Of a DNA stretch of 64,000 nt, positions 41,724 to 49,973 are shown piece by piece (the stretch's first letter is position 1; every line of letters starts with the position of its first letter). The translations under genes were made by a program, and so were the position numbers. The DNA is from JAHFTY01 sp964584785 (GTDB lineage Bacteria > Acidobacteriota > Terriglobia > 20CM-2-55-15): positions 1-64,000 of the forward strand of contig CAZPBY010000019.1 in the NCBI GenBank assembly GCA_964584785.1. Direction: 5' to 3'. The notes beneath the pieces are model-generated. The model saw only the letters and a list, made by a program, of their open reading frames with translations, was not told the origin of the DNA and ran no database searches.

Positions 41724-43411
41724 AAATACCCTTTCACCGTCTCGTTCATCACTTCATCAAACGGATTTTTTACGGAGCCGGCGAGGGCGATGAACTGCAG
41801 TTCGGCATTCCCGCGCTGCTCGGAGTTCTTTCGACGCCGTCCGCTTTCGGCGCAATCGAGCTGATGAATAAATACTCGACGCTGTTCCTTTACTTGATGC
41901 GCCATCAATTCTTCGATGTTTATCGAGCGTCGGTGCCGGACGAATATTTTTTCATCGCGTATTCGATGGTCATTACCGGCGCGGTCGTCATTTTGAAATG
42001 GGACAGGCTGTTTCCCGATCGTCAGGACTTCGACAATCTGGCGGTTCTTCCCATTTCGACGCGGCAGATCTTTGGATCGAGCCTTCTGGCTCTGCTGTTT
42101 CTGGCGACGCTATTCGCCGTCGATATCAATTGGGCGGCCTGCGTTATCTTTCCCTTCGCCGTCACGAGCCGCTACGACACATTCGCGGCTTACAGCGAAT
42201 TCTTCATCGCGCACACGTCCGCGGTCATTCTCGCGAGTTTCTTTGCATGTTTCGCGCTCCTGTCGATCATGGGCCTGACGATCCTGTTGGCGCCTCAGCG
42301 GTATTTTCGAACCGCTTCGCTTCTGGTGCGAATCGTGTGCGCCGTGCTGTTGATCGCGATGCTCGCATCGGCGTTCAGCCTGCCCGGACGGCTGCTGAAC
42401 GATACCGCGCCCGAGTGGGCCGCGTACCTTCCCGTGGTTTGGTTCCTGGACCTCCATCAATTTGTCGTGGGACGCGGTGCTCCTTTCTCCGGATCGGCGG
42501 TTTTTCCGATCGAAGCGACGTTTGCCGTTTTCGCCTTCTCGATGGTGGTCTACGCGCTGACGTACTACCGGCAATTCACCCGCATTCCGGAGCAGACCGC
42601 GGTCCGCCCACGCCGGCGCAAGGACGGCGCGTCACTGGTGAGGCGCGTTATCGATACTGCTCTCGTGCGATCGCCGTTCCAACGCGCGGCTTATCACTTT
42701 TCGCTGAAGACTGTGTTCCGTAGCGAGCGTCATTGCCTGCTGTTCGGCGCGGCCGCCGGCGCCGCGCTGTTCGTCTCCGCGCAGACTCTGACCGACGCGA
42801 TGGCGGATCCCGTCAGAAGCGGTTTCGACAGCCGCCTGCTGTCGATTCCGCTGACTATGGCCTACTTCATTATTTGCAGCCTGCGCCTGTTGTATGACCT
42901 TCCCGCGGACCGCAACGCCAATTGGATATTCCGCACCACGGTCGATCGCGAGAAGCACGAGTCTCGTGCGGTCGGCATGAAGGTGATGCTGACGATGATC
43001 GTCCCGTGGCTCCTGGGTGTCGTCTTTCCGCTATCCGTCATGAACTGGGGCTGGCGGGCCGCATCCGTACACGTGGCATACGTACTGATCTGTTCGACGA
43101 TACTCGCCGAGTTGTTGTTGATGGGCTTCCGCAAGATTCCATTTACGTGCTTGCATGTCATGAGCAAGGACCGGGTGCTCGTGATGGTGATCTTCTTCCT
43201 TGTCGGCTACTCGTTCTTCAGCCCGACGAACGCAATACTCGAAATCACGGTGCTCGCACAACCGTTTCGCCTTGGCCTCGTCGCGGCGCTGTTGGGCACC
43301 CTGATGCTCGTGATTCGATCTCGCGAGCGCGAAATCCCGCCCACCGACCGCACCCTGATTTTTGAGGACCGCCCGGAGGCTCAAATACAGGTCCTCGATA
43401 TACCCCGATAA
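41711..43411 (+). CDS. Large ABC transporter membrane protein
   Basis: 566 residues with about twelve hydrophobic segments, in two halves separated by a positively charged loop ('RPRRRKDGASLVRRVIDTAL'). The N-terminus is soluble and begins 'MYDLEIPFHRLVHHFIKRI'. The size suggests a fused, double permease, so one copy could pair with a dimer of the upstream ATPase. I recognise no substrate-specific motif. It is the last gene of the PadR operon and overlaps the ATPase gene by 13 nt. Confidence 0.82.
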   Translation: MYDLEIPFHRLVHHFIKRIFYGAGEGDELQFGIPALLGVLSTPSAFGAIELMNKYSTLFLYLMRHQFFDVYRASVPDEYFFIAYSMVITGAVVILKWDRLFPDRQDFDNLAVLPISTRQIFGSSLLALLFLATLFAVDINWAACVIFPFAVTSRYDTFAAYSEFFIAHTSAVILASFFACFALLSIMGLTILLAPQRYFRTASLLVRIVCAVLLIAMLASAFSLPGRLLNDTAPEWAAYLPVVWFLDLHQFVVGRGAPFSGSAVFPIEATFAVFAFSMVVYALTYYRQFTRIPEQTAVRPRRRKDGASLVRRVIDTALVRSPFQRAAYHFSLKTVFRSERHCLLFGAAAGAALFVSAQTLTDAMADPVRSGFDSRLLSIPLTMAYFIICSLRLLYDLPADRNANWIFRTTVDREKHESRAVGMKVMLTMIVPWLLGVVFPLSVMNWGWRAASVHVAYVLICSTILAELLLMGFRKIPFTCLHVMSKDRVLVMVIFFLVGYSFFSPTNAILEITVLAQPFRLGLVAALLGTLMLVIRSREREIPPTDRTLIFEDRPEAQIQVLDIPR

Positions 43412-43456
43412 AAAAGCGGCAAAAAGCTGGCGCCACCGGACGGTACATTGGGCTTG

Positions 43457-43490
43457 ACGAATGATTCAAACGAATGATTGCATCATTCGT
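43457..43490 (+). promoter_or_regulatory. TetR operator: perfect palindrome plus extra half-site
   Basis: ACGAATGAT-TGC-ATCATTCGT (43470-43490) is a perfect palindrome with 9-bp arms, ending exactly before the regulator's ATG at 43491. A third identical half-site ACGAATGAT lies at 43457-43465, next to a TTGACG (43454-43459) that could be a -35 box. The layout fits autorepression of the regulator-exporter operon. Confidence 0.75.
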
Positions 43491-44177
43491 ATGACCGTCG
43501 ATACCAAGCAACGGATCCTCGACGTTGCCGAGCAGCAATTCGCGGACTACGGTTTCGCCGGAACGTCCCTCCGCCGGATCATCGCCGCCGCCGGAGTCAA
43601 CCTGGCAGCGGTGCACTATCACTTCCACTCCAAAGAGGCTCTGCTCGAGGCGGTTCTCATGCGCCGCGTGGTGCCGCTGAACCAGGAGCGGCTTGCGCTT
43701 CTGGATGAGGTGGAAAGCAAGGCGCCGAAAAAGGCGGGTGCCGCCCTGGAGGACGTTCTTGCAGCCTTCATCGGTCCGCCCATGCGGTTGATCCTGAACC
43801 CGACCGGGGAAGGCAAAGTCTTCGGAAAGCTCATCGGCCGGCTTCATTCGGAGACCGGCGGTTTCTTCACCGAAATTGCGAAGCGGCATTTTGGTCCCAC
43901 GTCGGAACGCTTCCGTGCCGCTTTGAAACAGGCGCTGCCCGGAGTTCCCCAGGATGAGCTTCACTGGCGCATTCATTTTTCGGTGGGCGCCATGGCCCAT
44001 ACGCTGAGTTGTTGGGATCAGCTCGAAGCGTTGTCGGGTGGACGCGTGCGGCCGTCGGGCGTCGAATCCGCGCTTCCCCTTTTGGTCGGCTTTATCGCGG
44101 CGGGTCTTCGTGCTCCGGCCGCCAACGGTTCAAAACAGCGCTCCACCAAGCGCTCTGCTCCAAAGAGGCGTTCATGA
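43491..44177 (+). CDS. TetR-family regulator, CecR (YbiH)-like
   Basis: 228 residues from the ATG at 43491; an ATG 30 nt upstream lies inside the operator and would add unlikely residues. The helix-turn-helix is 'KQRILDVAEQQFADYGFAGTSLRRIIAAAGVNLAAVHYHFHSKEALLEAV'. The C-terminal domain resembles the group containing CecR, which in E. coli controls the ybhGFSR exporter. The same gene order (regulator, membrane-fusion protein, ATPase, permease) follows here, which supports the match. The last 20 residues are Lys/Arg/Ser-rich. Its stop overlaps the next start (ATGA). Confidence 0.9.
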   Translation: MTVDTKQRILDVAEQQFADYGFAGTSLRRIIAAAGVNLAAVHYHFHSKEALLEAVLMRRVVPLNQERLALLDEVESKAPKKAGAALEDVLAAFIGPPMRLILNPTGEGKVFGKLIGRLHSETGGFFTEIAKRHFGPTSERFRAALKQALPGVPQDELHWRIHFSVGAMAHTLSCWDQLEALSGGRVRPSGVESALPLLVGFIAAGLRAPAANGSKQRSTKRSAPKRRS

Positions 44178-45229
44178 AACGATTGCGCGCACTGGTCATC
44201 CTTATCGTTATTGCTGCCGGGGTTCGCTATTACGCGATGCGGCCCGGTCCGTCGGAATTGGTGCTGACCGGTATCGTTACGACCAACGACGTGATCGTCA
44301 GTCCACAAATCGGCGGACGCCTCCAAACACTGCTCGTCAATGAGGGAGAAACGGTGACGCGCGACCAGTTGATCGGCGTCATCGAGCCGGGGGAACTACA
44401 GGCCGACAGCGCGTATTACGCACACAGTGTCGAGGGTATGTCGTCGCAGGTTGCGCAAAGCGAAGCGGCGCTCCGCTATCAGGTGCGCCAGACGGAGGAC
44501 GAGATTCAGCATGCGGAAGCGACGCTTGCCGCAGCAGTCGCTCAGCAGGCCGAAGCCGTCGCCGCGTTCGAGAGCGCTCGGATCAACCTCGACAGGACGC
44601 AGGCGCTGAGCAAGGAAGGTGTGGCGTCGGCCCAGCAGCTCGACATGGCCCGCACCGCGTACGATGCCGCCAAAGCGCACGTCGACGCGCTGAACAAACA
44701 GATCGAGGCGGAAAAAGCCGCAGTCGCCCTGGCTCGCGCCAACCTCGAACAGGTCGGCGTGAAGCAGGGCCAACTCTCCGCGAACGTGCATCAGCGCGCC
44801 GCGGCGGCGGCGCAAAAAACGAAAGCGGATGTTCGGCTCGGATACACCGAGATCCGATCGCCGATCGCCGGCATCGTGGACGTTCGAGCCGCACGCGCCG
44901 GCGAGGTGGTGACGGCGGGGCAGCCCGTCATCACGCTGATCAATCCGGACGACCTTTGGGTTCGCGCGGACGTGGAAGAAACCTATATCGATCGCGTTCG
45001 GATTGGAGATCATCTGCAGATCCGTCTGCCGTCCAGTCAGGAAAGGACCGGCACCGTTTTCTATCGCGCGGCCGATGCAGGCTTCGCCACGCAGCGTGAC
45101 GTCAGCCGGACGAAGCGCGACATCAAAACGTTTGAAGTTCGCCTTCGCCTCGACAACAGCGATCGGCGGCTGGCCGCGGGAATGACTGCTTATGTTCTGC
45201 TTCCCACGGCACAACAAAGTCATGATTGA
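44174..45229 (+). CDS. HlyD-type membrane fusion protein of ABC exporter
   Basis: 351 residues from the ATG at 44174. One N-terminal transmembrane anchor (ALVILIVIAAGVRYYAM) is followed by a biotinyl-lipoyl half ('VSPQIGGRLQTLLVNEGETV'), a long Ala/Gln/Glu-rich coiled coil (about residues 75-215), the second lipoyl half ('YTEIRSPIAGIVDVRAARAGEVV') and a beta-barrel domain. This is the YbhG/EmrA-like layout that links an inner-membrane ABC pump to an outer-membrane channel. No outer-membrane factor gene is in the operon. It overlaps both neighbours. Confidence 0.92.
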   Translation: MKRLRALVILIVIAAGVRYYAMRPGPSELVLTGIVTTNDVIVSPQIGGRLQTLLVNEGETVTRDQLIGVIEPGELQADSAYYAHSVEGMSSQVAQSEAALRYQVRQTEDEIQHAEATLAAAVAQQAEAVAAFESARINLDRTQALSKEGVASAQQLDMARTAYDAAKAHVDALNKQIEAEKAAVALARANLEQVGVKQGQLSANVHQRAAAAAQKTKADVRLGYTEIRSPIAGIVDVRAARAGEVVTAGQPVITLINPDDLWVRADVEETYIDRVRIGDHLQIRLPSSQERTGTVFYRAADAGFATQRDVSRTKRDIKTFEVRLRLDNSDRRLAAGMTAYVLLPTAQQSHD

Positions 45230-46211
45230 CATCGACGTTCAGCAGATCACGAAAAAGTTCGGAAACTTTACCGCGGTCGATGGTGTGTCGTTCGCCGTCG
45301 ATCACGGTGAAATTTTCGGGCTGCTTGGTCCGAACGGAGCGGGCAAATCCACATTGATCCGCATGCTGACGACTCTCATTCCGTCGACGTCCGGGCGTGG
45401 GCGAATCAATGGATTTGATGTCGCGACACAGGCGGATGCAGTCCGCCGGTCGATCGGCGTGATCCCGCAGGCGCTGACCAGCGACCTGGAGCTGAGCGTC
45501 GAGGAAAACCTTCTGATCTTCGCCAAGTTCTATGGCGTTACTCGCGAAAAGCGCAAACGGCTCATCCCCGAACTGCTGGAAGCTGTGGAACTAACACAGT
45601 GGGCGGACAAACCTGTGAAGAACCTTTCCGGCGGCATGCGGCGTCGCGTGGAGATCGCGCGCGGTTTGGTGCACGAGCCGCGGATATTCTTCCTCGACGA
45701 ACCGACCACGGGTCTGGATCCCGTGTCGAGAGTGGCCGTTTGGGAAATGCTGCGGAAAATCAAGTCTCAGCGCGACCTGACGGTTCTATTGACGACGCAT
45801 TACATGGACGAGGCGGACAAGCTGTGCGATCGAATCGCCATTGTCGATCACGGAAAACTTGTCGCGCTGGATTCGCCGCTGAAACTGAAAGCGTCGATCC
45901 CCGGCCGCAACGTTCTCGAAGTGAGTTTCTCGTCGACTCCGGACGGCTGGAGGGATCGGCTCAAGACCTTGCCGGACGTCGAAAGCGTGTCGGGCGAAGA
46001 CCCGATCTACCGCATCTCGTCGCAAAACGGTCCGGCGACCACGATGGCGCTGCTGGACACGGCGTCGCAGGCAGGGATTGCGGTTCATTCGCTGTCAGTG
46101 CAGAGCACCACGCTGGACGACGTCTTCGTTCACTACACAGGGCATCAGTTACGCGACGCGCTTCAGGAGGCATCGCCACTCGACAGCGCGTTCTCGCTTC
46201 GCCGTCGCTGA
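45222..46211 (+). CDS. ABC exporter ATP-binding protein (YbhF/DrrA-like)
   Basis: 329 residues from the ATG at 45222. Walker A 'GPNGAGKST', Q-loop 'IGVIPQALTSDLELSVEENL', signature 'LSGGMRRRVEIARGL', Walker B 'IFFLDEPTTGLDP' and H-loop 'LLTTHYMDEADKLCDR' are complete. The C-terminal 90 residues form the small regulatory domain usual in multidrug ABC-2 ATPases. It overlaps the membrane-fusion gene by 8 nt and precedes the permease by 12 nt. Together they should export a hydrophobic or toxic compound. Confidence 0.94.
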   Translation: MIDIDVQQITKKFGNFTAVDGVSFAVDHGEIFGLLGPNGAGKSTLIRMLTTLIPSTSGRGRINGFDVATQADAVRRSIGVIPQALTSDLELSVEENLLIFAKFYGVTREKRKRLIPELLEAVELTQWADKPVKNLSGGMRRRVEIARGLVHEPRIFFLDEPTTGLDPVSRVAVWEMLRKIKSQRDLTVLLTTHYMDEADKLCDRIAIVDHGKLVALDSPLKLKASIPGRNVLEVSFSSTPDGWRDRLKTLPDVESVSGEDPIYRISSQNGPATTMALLDTASQAGIAVHSLSVQSTTLDDVFVHYTGHQLRDALQEASPLDSAFSLRRR

Positions 46212-46223
46212 AAGGAGAAATCC

Positions 46224-47339
46224 GTGAGAGGAGCATTACCCATCATCGAACGAGAACTGCGGCGATTCCGGCGCAGTCCGATACTCATTGTGATCTCGAT
46301 GATTTTTCCGATCGTTCAGCTCGTGGTTTTGGGATACGCCTTCGGCGGAAACGTCAAGCACCTGAAAGTCGGAGTCGTCGACCAGGATCATCGCGTTCCC
46401 GCCGTCAAATTACGTGAGTTGTGCGGCGCCGTCGCGGAAAACGCTCAAACGTTCGAAACGGTGGAGTACAGCGATCCCGGCGAAGCCATGACCGACCTGA
46501 GGAACGGCCGCATCAACGGCGTCCTGACGATTCCTCCCGATTTCTCGAGACGTCTGCTCACCAAGAACCAACCTCGCGTGGCCTTGATCGAAGACAACAC
46601 GGACAACTTCGTTTCCGCGACGCTTGCTGCATCCGTTGCCGGAATCGTAAACGCCTACAACGGGGGGTTCGGACTTCGGCAGCGCCTTTCACCGCAGGCG
46701 ACGCTTGACGTGGTTGAAGTCTATCCGTACGTGCCCTACGTTCAGTACCTGCTACCGGGCTCGATCGTGATGTCCATCTTCATGATGGTCATGATCGGCG
46801 GCGGCATCATTTTTATCGATGACAAAGCTCGGGGACTGCACGAGGGTTATCTGGTAACGCCGATCACGAAGCTCGAATTGATAGCGGGATTCAATCTGTC
46901 TGGAACGATCAAGGCGGTGCTGGCGGGATCCGTTCTGATGACGATCGGTTCGTTGATCGCGGGAATTCCGAACCCGTTCGACGCGATGCGACTGCTCCGA
47001 CTGTTCGTCGTGATCCTGGTGACGGCCTTTGCTCTGGTGAGCATGATGTTCCTGCTTATGGTCCGCGTGAGCGATCCGCTTCTGCCGCGCGCCGTCTTCG
47101 GTGTTCTGAACACACTTCTGTTCTTTCCGAGCGGGGCCGTGTATCCGCAACAGGCATTTCCAGGCTGGATGCAGGTGATCGCGACGATTGACCCGTTTAC
47201 ATACTCCGTCCACGCGTTCAAAAGCCTGTTGCTCAAGAATACGGGCTTTGTCGCGATCAGCACGGACCTCGGCTATCTCGCCGTTTTCTCGGTCATCGCC
47301 ATGACGGCAGCGACACTGCTGTTCAAACGCACGCTCTAG
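46224..47339 (+). CDS. ABC-2 type transporter permease (YbhS/YbhR-like)
   Basis: 371 residues from a GTG with AAAGGAG upstream. One N-terminal transmembrane helix is followed by a large periplasmic domain (about residues 45-180) and five C-terminal helices ending in the ABC-2 signature region ('FFPSGAVYPQQAFPGWMQVIATIDPFTYSVHAFKSLLL', about 298-335). Only one permease gene is present here, whereas E. coli has two, so it probably works as a homodimer. It closes the CecR-like operon. Confidence 0.92.
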   Translation: MRGALPIIERELRRFRRSPILIVISMIFPIVQLVVLGYAFGGNVKHLKVGVVDQDHRVPAVKLRELCGAVAENAQTFETVEYSDPGEAMTDLRNGRINGVLTIPPDFSRRLLTKNQPRVALIEDNTDNFVSATLAASVAGIVNAYNGGFGLRQRLSPQATLDVVEVYPYVPYVQYLLPGSIVMSIFMMVMIGGGIIFIDDKARGLHEGYLVTPITKLELIAGFNLSGTIKAVLAGSVLMTIGSLIAGIPNPFDAMRLLRLFVVILVTAFALVSMMFLLMVRVSDPLLPRAVFGVLNTLLFFPSGAVYPQQAFPGWMQVIATIDPFTYSVHAFKSLLLKNTGFVAISTDLGYLAVFSVIAMTAATLLFKRTL

Positions 47340-47362
47340 CGATCAAACAACGCGCGTCGCGG

Positions 47363-47563
47363 CTACTCGTTCGTCTTCACGGACTCCGTCGTTGTGGCGG
47401 GACGTCTCTCCGGGGTCTGCAGCACTTTTTTATGAAAACAGCTGCGGTGATAGTCCTTGCCCCGGAAAACGGTGCGAAGTTCCGCCGGGCTGATTCGTAG
47501 GTAACATTCGGCACACCAGACGGATTTGCTGGGGTCGATAAAGCGGTCGGTTTTGTAGTTCAT
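47363..47563 (-). CDS. Small zinc-ribbon-like protein
   Basis: 66 residues. Four possible zinc ligands are arranged in two pairs: Cys17-x-x-Cys20 ('VWCAECYLRIS') and His39-x-x-Cys42 ('KDYHRSCFHKK', also His44). The pattern resembles a LIM-like or treble-clef mini-domain. The tail is Thr/Pro/Glu-rich and probably unstructured. It has a GAGG-like sequence 9 nt before the ATG. It is convergent with the exporter permease. Role unknown. Confidence 0.55.
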   Translation of the reverse strand: MNYKTDRFIDPSKSVWCAECYLRISPAELRTVFRGKDYHRSCFHKKVLQTPERRPATTTESVKTNE

Positions 47564-47844
47564 GGCATCCTGCCTCAGGTAATTTCGGCGGCACTATACC
47601 ACGCGGTCCGGCGCTGTCAAGCGGTACTTTTCTCCCACGGCTTCCGGCCCCGAAGGGACAATCCTTTGGAATTCTTTAGAGTTACGGATTCAGCCGAACG
47701 GGTGCACTCTAGGTATTCGTGAACGACACACCACGCCAACAGAAACCAGCTCTGATCGTTCTCGGCATTCGCCGGATTCGCCGCAGTCAGACCGCTGAAA
47801 CGATCCTGTTGGAGCGGATGGACCCGCGGCACCGTTGGACGCTG

Positions 47845-48480
47845 GAGTCCCGGTAGGAATGCGCCTCACGACGCACCCCCCGGACAGATCCGTACGTGCG
47901 GCATTCCCGCATACGACTCCCACCTTGGATGTTTAGCGGCGAACCGATCACGCGGTTCTCCGTACACGCTCTAGCCCCGTCCGCACGGTTGGCTCGCTCG
48001 GCGTCGATCCCGTGTCAGGCTTCACGTGTTCTCCTTGGTCCGGCACCTTTGCTCCAGCAACTCCTCAGCGTTGGCCTCGTTCGTTGCCTTCATGGCTACT
48101 ATGTACCGGTCCGACTCCTCGACTGCGTACATATCCGGCTTCGGGTTTTTTTCCCTTCCCGGATCGGTCTATTCCTTCAGACACAGTCGAGGCCTCCCGG
48201 TTCCCGAGCAGAAAGTCTCATGGCGTGCATGGGGTCTTTGACTACGCCGGATCGATCGCCGCTTCGCGTTTCCGCGGCATCTCGTGTTGCCTTCCCCTTG
48301 GGATGACAAGGTCGGCATCCAGAACGAACTTTTCGAAGCTCGATATCCCAGCCCGCCACTGCCGCTGTCTACGCTTTGCTACCAACCTCACGATTCGTAC
48401 CACAAGACTCGCGGTCCGAGTGGTTCGCTATTCCTTCCCGGTAGGGCTCTTTCATCCCCTACTTCCTGCCGGTCTCCCGG
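47845..48480 (-). mobile_element. Degenerate group II intron remnant
   Basis: Read on the minus strand, 47919-47887 is a group II intron domain V look-alike (starting GAGTCGTATGCGGG and ending CCGCACGTACGGATC, with a GAAT-type cap). It is followed by a domain VI-like hairpin (47880-47853, GGGGTGCG paired with CGCATTCC and an A in 'CCTACC'). Upstream, only fragments of the usual intron-protein leader remain, such as 'ESDRYIVAMKATN', and no reverse-transcriptase core. The AGC catalytic triad reads AGT. So the element has lost most of its internal sequence and should not splice or move. Boundaries are approximate. The 280 nt to its left (47564-47844) hold nothing I can name. Confidence 0.65.
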
Positions 48481-48481
48481 C

Positions 48482-48525
48482 GCACCATCCCAACATTGGA
48501 CATTTTTCGGAAAGCTGCCCACTGG
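48482..48525. repeat. Partial copy of repeat family D
   Basis: CATCCCAACATTGGACATTT and the next bases (TTCGGAAAGCTGCC) match the inner part of the hairpin at 12342-12434, with a short gap. It abuts the group II intron remnant and lies about 25 nt before the MFS gene, so part of that gene's promoter may come from it. Confidence 0.5.
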
Positions 48526-48550
48526 TACGAATACCGTATAATCCAGCGCC

Positions 48551-49855
48551 ATGGCTTCAGCCGCTCAGCTTGACGCCACACAGCTACGACAGCAGCGCGT
48601 TCGCGCGATTATCGCATCCGCAGTCGGGACGTCGATCGAGTGGTACGACTTCTTTTTATATGGGGCCGCGGCGTCGCTCGTGTTCCCGCAGAAGTTTTTT
48701 CCCAAATCGGATCCCTTCGTCGCGACGCTGCTTTCCTATTCCACGTACTTCGTCGGATTCGCGGCGCGGCCGATCGGTGCGGCAATCTTCGGTCATTTTG
48801 GGGACAGGCGCGGCCGCAAAGCTTCGCTGATTGCAACGCTGGTCCTGATGGGCGTTTCGACCATGGCGATCGGTTTCACTCCCGACTACTCCACGATCGG
48901 GATCTGGGGGGCCGTATTGCTCACCTTCGGACGAATACTTCAGGGAATCGGAGTCGGCGGCGAATGGGGTGGATCCGTATTGCTCGCCGGAGAATGGACG
49001 GATCCCAAGCGCCGCGGGTTCTCCACGAGCTTCGCGCAGTTCGGCGCGCCGGCGGGAATGGTCCTCGCCAACGGGGCGCTCGCCCTCATGACGGTTTTCA
49101 TGCCGAACGATCGATTCATGCAGTGGGGATGGCGGGTTCCCTTCCTTCTCAGTTTCGTGCTCATCTTCATCGGACTTTACATTCGCATCGGAGTCCTGGA
49201 GACACCGGTATTCGCGCAGATAAGGAGCCAGGGCCGGGTAACCAAAGCTCCGGTCGCTGAGGTTTTCAAACGAAACTGGCGCGAGGTGATCCTCACGGCG
49301 CTGCTTCGAACGGGCCAGCAGACGCCGTTCTACATCTTCACCAACTACATTCTCCTGTACGCCACGCGGACTCTGGGTTTCGGGCAGACGATCGTGCTGA
49401 ATTTCGTGATGATTCAGTCGGCGTTTTCGATGGTGACGGTACTCTTTTTCGGTTTTCTTTCGGATCGGCTCGGCCGGCGGAACGTCATCGCAGCGGGTTG
49501 CGTCGCCATGATGATCTGGCCATTCGTGTACTTTGCGCTTCTGGATAAGCGCTCGCTGCCGCTGCTCTTCGTTGCCATTTTTTTCGCGCTGCCGATACAG
49601 GACATGCAGTACGGCCCGCAGGCCGCGTTCATTTCTGAAAGTTTCCCTGGTTCGAGGCGATACAGCGGAGCGTCCCTCGGATATCAACTGGCATCGATTA
49701 CCGCGGGCGGGCCGGCGCCGCTGATCGCAGTCTGGCTGTATGAAACCTACAAAACGTCCACAGCGGTCGCCGCATATGTGTCCGTCACGGCCATGATCAG
49801 CCTGGTCTCGGTCCTCCTGCTTCAAGATCGATCCGGCCAACTGGATACTCATTGA
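48551..49855 (+). CDS. MFS transporter, metabolite:H+ symporter family
   Basis: 434 residues with about twelve transmembrane helices. The N-terminus 'IASAVGTSIEWYDFFLYGAAASLVFPQKFFP', the loop 'GHFGDRRGRKASLIATLVLMG' and 'LQGIGVGGEWGGSVLLAGEW' are typical of the ProP/ShiA/KgtP group, which import organic acids or osmolytes with protons. TATAAT (48537-48542) ends only 8 nt before the ATG, and no ribosome site is visible, so the message may be leaderless. It is monocistronic, and the substrate is unknown. Confidence 0.92.
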   Translation: MASAAQLDATQLRQQRVRAIIASAVGTSIEWYDFFLYGAAASLVFPQKFFPKSDPFVATLLSYSTYFVGFAARPIGAAIFGHFGDRRGRKASLIATLVLMGVSTMAIGFTPDYSTIGIWGAVLLTFGRILQGIGVGGEWGGSVLLAGEWTDPKRRGFSTSFAQFGAPAGMVLANGALALMTVFMPNDRFMQWGWRVPFLLSFVLIFIGLYIRIGVLETPVFAQIRSQGRVTKAPVAEVFKRNWREVILTALLRTGQQTPFYIFTNYILLYATRTLGFGQTIVLNFVMIQSAFSMVTVLFFGFLSDRLGRRNVIAAGCVAMMIWPFVYFALLDKRSLPLLFVAIFFALPIQDMQYGPQAAFISESFPGSRRYSGASLGYQLASITAGGPAPLIAVWLYETYKTSTAVAAYVSVTAMISLVSVLLLQDRSGQLDTH

Positions 49856-49973
49856 CGGAACTCTCATCAAAAAAGCTTTTGCCTCTCCACCTTGCCTGGG
49901 CGTATACCTTTCCGCAGTCTTAAAGAAATAAACAAAGATCTTGATGGGGGACTTGAGAGAGGAGGAGATCCGC

